Shown one piece after another: positions 12,377-13,042 of a stretch of DNA of 13,042 bases. The position numbers and the translations under genes are program-made. The stretch's first letter is position 1; each line of letters begins with the position of its first letter. The DNA comes from Anaerolineales bacterium UBA4826 (GTDB lineage: Bacteria > Chloroflexota > Anaerolineae > UBA4142). The notes beneath the pieces were generated by a model that was not told the origin of the DNA, made no database searches, and saw nothing but the letters and a program-made list of their open reading frames with translations. The DNA is taken from assembly GCA_002400365.1 (NCBI GenBank), contig DHFK01000191.1:8027-21068 (forward strand). Direction: 5' to 3'.

Positions 12377-13042
12377 TCATCGCGCCAGCGGTTCGATCTT
12401 GGTCGTGAAAATGCGTTCCCAGTCATACGCGCGCGCGACGCGCTGTTTCAACTGATACCGCGCATCCCGCGCGAGCGCGTCCGCAATGGAATCCGCAATG
12501 GCCGCGGGCGCCGCGTCCAAGGCGAAATAGCGCGCGTGCTCGCCCGCCGATTCGCGGAACGGCGCGATGTCGGCGCAGAAAATCGGCAGACGCGCCAAGC
12601 CAGCTTCCAGGATCGGAATACCAAAGCCCTCGCGCGCGCTGGGAAAGAGCAAGGCGTCCGCCAAGAGATACAGGTCGCGCCGCATTGCATCGTCCACCGG
12701 TCCCTGCTCTTGCAAAAAGATCACCGCGTCCTCCACACCGCGCGCGCGGCGCCGCGCGCGCAATTCGTCCAGATACGCGACATTCGCTGGGTTGTGCGGC
12801 CCCAGCGGTCCCATCACGACGAGTTTGGGCGCTTGGCCAAGGCGGCGGAGCGCTGCGGTAATCTCAATCGCCAGTTCGATGTTCTTGCGCCGCGTCACGC
12901 GCGCGGGCAAGAGCAGCAGCGGGGCAGCGTCGAGCAGTCTCAACGCGCGCGCCTGGCGCGCCGTCGCCGCGGTAACGCCCCAGAACGCGCAAGGATCGAT
13001 CCCGGGCGGCACGACGGCGATCTGCGCTGCCGCGATACCGAA
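12377..13042 (-). CDS. GT4-type (GT-B fold) glycosyltransferase, C-terminal part (5' end outside window)
   Basis: The minus-strand frame is open to the last base of the window. GTG at 13012 is internal, because the residues before it (IAVV, running into PPGIDP) continue the normal family sequence. The visible 221 residues are the nucleotide-sugar-binding half of a GT-B glycosyltransferase. The PPGIDP hinge comes first, then LLLPARVTRRKNIELAIE (the Arg and Lys that contact donor phosphates), LVVMGPLG, a VIFLQEQG strand, LLADALLFPSAREGFGIPILEAG with the E-x7-E motif, then FCADIAPFRESAGEHARYF. The family transfers sugars from NDP-donors to lipid, polysaccharide or protein acceptors in the cytoplasm. 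Acceptor not predictable. It probably belongs to a polysaccharide cluster beyond the right edge. Confidence 0.9.
   Translation of the reverse strand, partial: FGIAAAQIAVVPPGIDPCAFWGVTAATARQARALRLLDAAPLLLLPARVTRRKNIELAIEITAALRRLGQAPKLVVMGPLGPHNPANVAYLDELRARRRARGVEDAVIFLQEQGPVDDAMRRDLYLLADALLFPSAREGFGIPILEAGLARLPIFCADIAPFRESAGEHARYFALDAAPAAIADSIADALARDARYQLKQRVARAYDWERIFTTKIEPLAR

Overview
The window is high-GC bacterial DNA and reads as a stretch of surface and envelope genes. Several features point to the phylum Chloroflexota, probably an Anaerolineae-like lineage. These are Pro/Thr linkers of the TNTP type, an NBR1-like Ig domain in a lipoprotein, DUF333 fused to a chagasin-type inhibitor, a golvesin-type C-terminal domain, and DUF6159 and DUF4126 membrane proteins. 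This placement rests on recalled family distributions, not on a marker gene. No rRNA, tRNA, CRISPR array or transposase is visible.

Layout. (1) 2-2992, plus strand: the 3' end of a surface protein with a proline-rich linker, a 550-aa multi-Ig lipoprotein, and a DUF333 + chagasin-like inhibitor lipoprotein. A strong bidirectional hairpin terminator closes this block at 3005-3039. (2) 3041-3555: no intact gene. It holds what looks like a collapsed amino-acid permease, with both ends kept and the middle deleted, followed by two tandem hairpins. (3) 3556-7723: a secreted four-domain polysaccharide deacetylase, a small PqqD-like reading frame overlapping its stop, and a large PLP-dependent decarboxylase of the bacterial tyrosine-decarboxylase type that carries a twin-arginine signal. 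(4) 7886-9652: a 75-aa lipoprotein, then DUF6159 and DUF4126 integral membrane proteins. (5) 9753-12164: a good sigma70-type promoter, a double-PA14 + golvesin-domain secreted protein, and a double-LysM secreted protein. (6) 12377-13042, minus strand: the C-terminal half of a GT4-type glycosyltransferase, converging on block 5 across a 19-bp perfect hairpin.

How the parts relate. At least seven of the products are predicted to be exported (Sec, lipobox or Tat), and several bind or modify cell-wall or extracellular glycans (LysM, PG-binding, SH3, CE4 deacetylase, PA14). Three of them end in the same roughly 95-residue domain with a C-x4-C pair and GTW/GSW-type strands. I do not recognise it as a named family. 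It is the clearest candidate for something undescribed here: a mobile C-terminal module attached through proline-rich linkers to otherwise unrelated exported proteins. Two other unusual points are the apparently exported decarboxylase and a TCCAA-type repeat that abuts the Shine-Dalgarno sequence of two genes.
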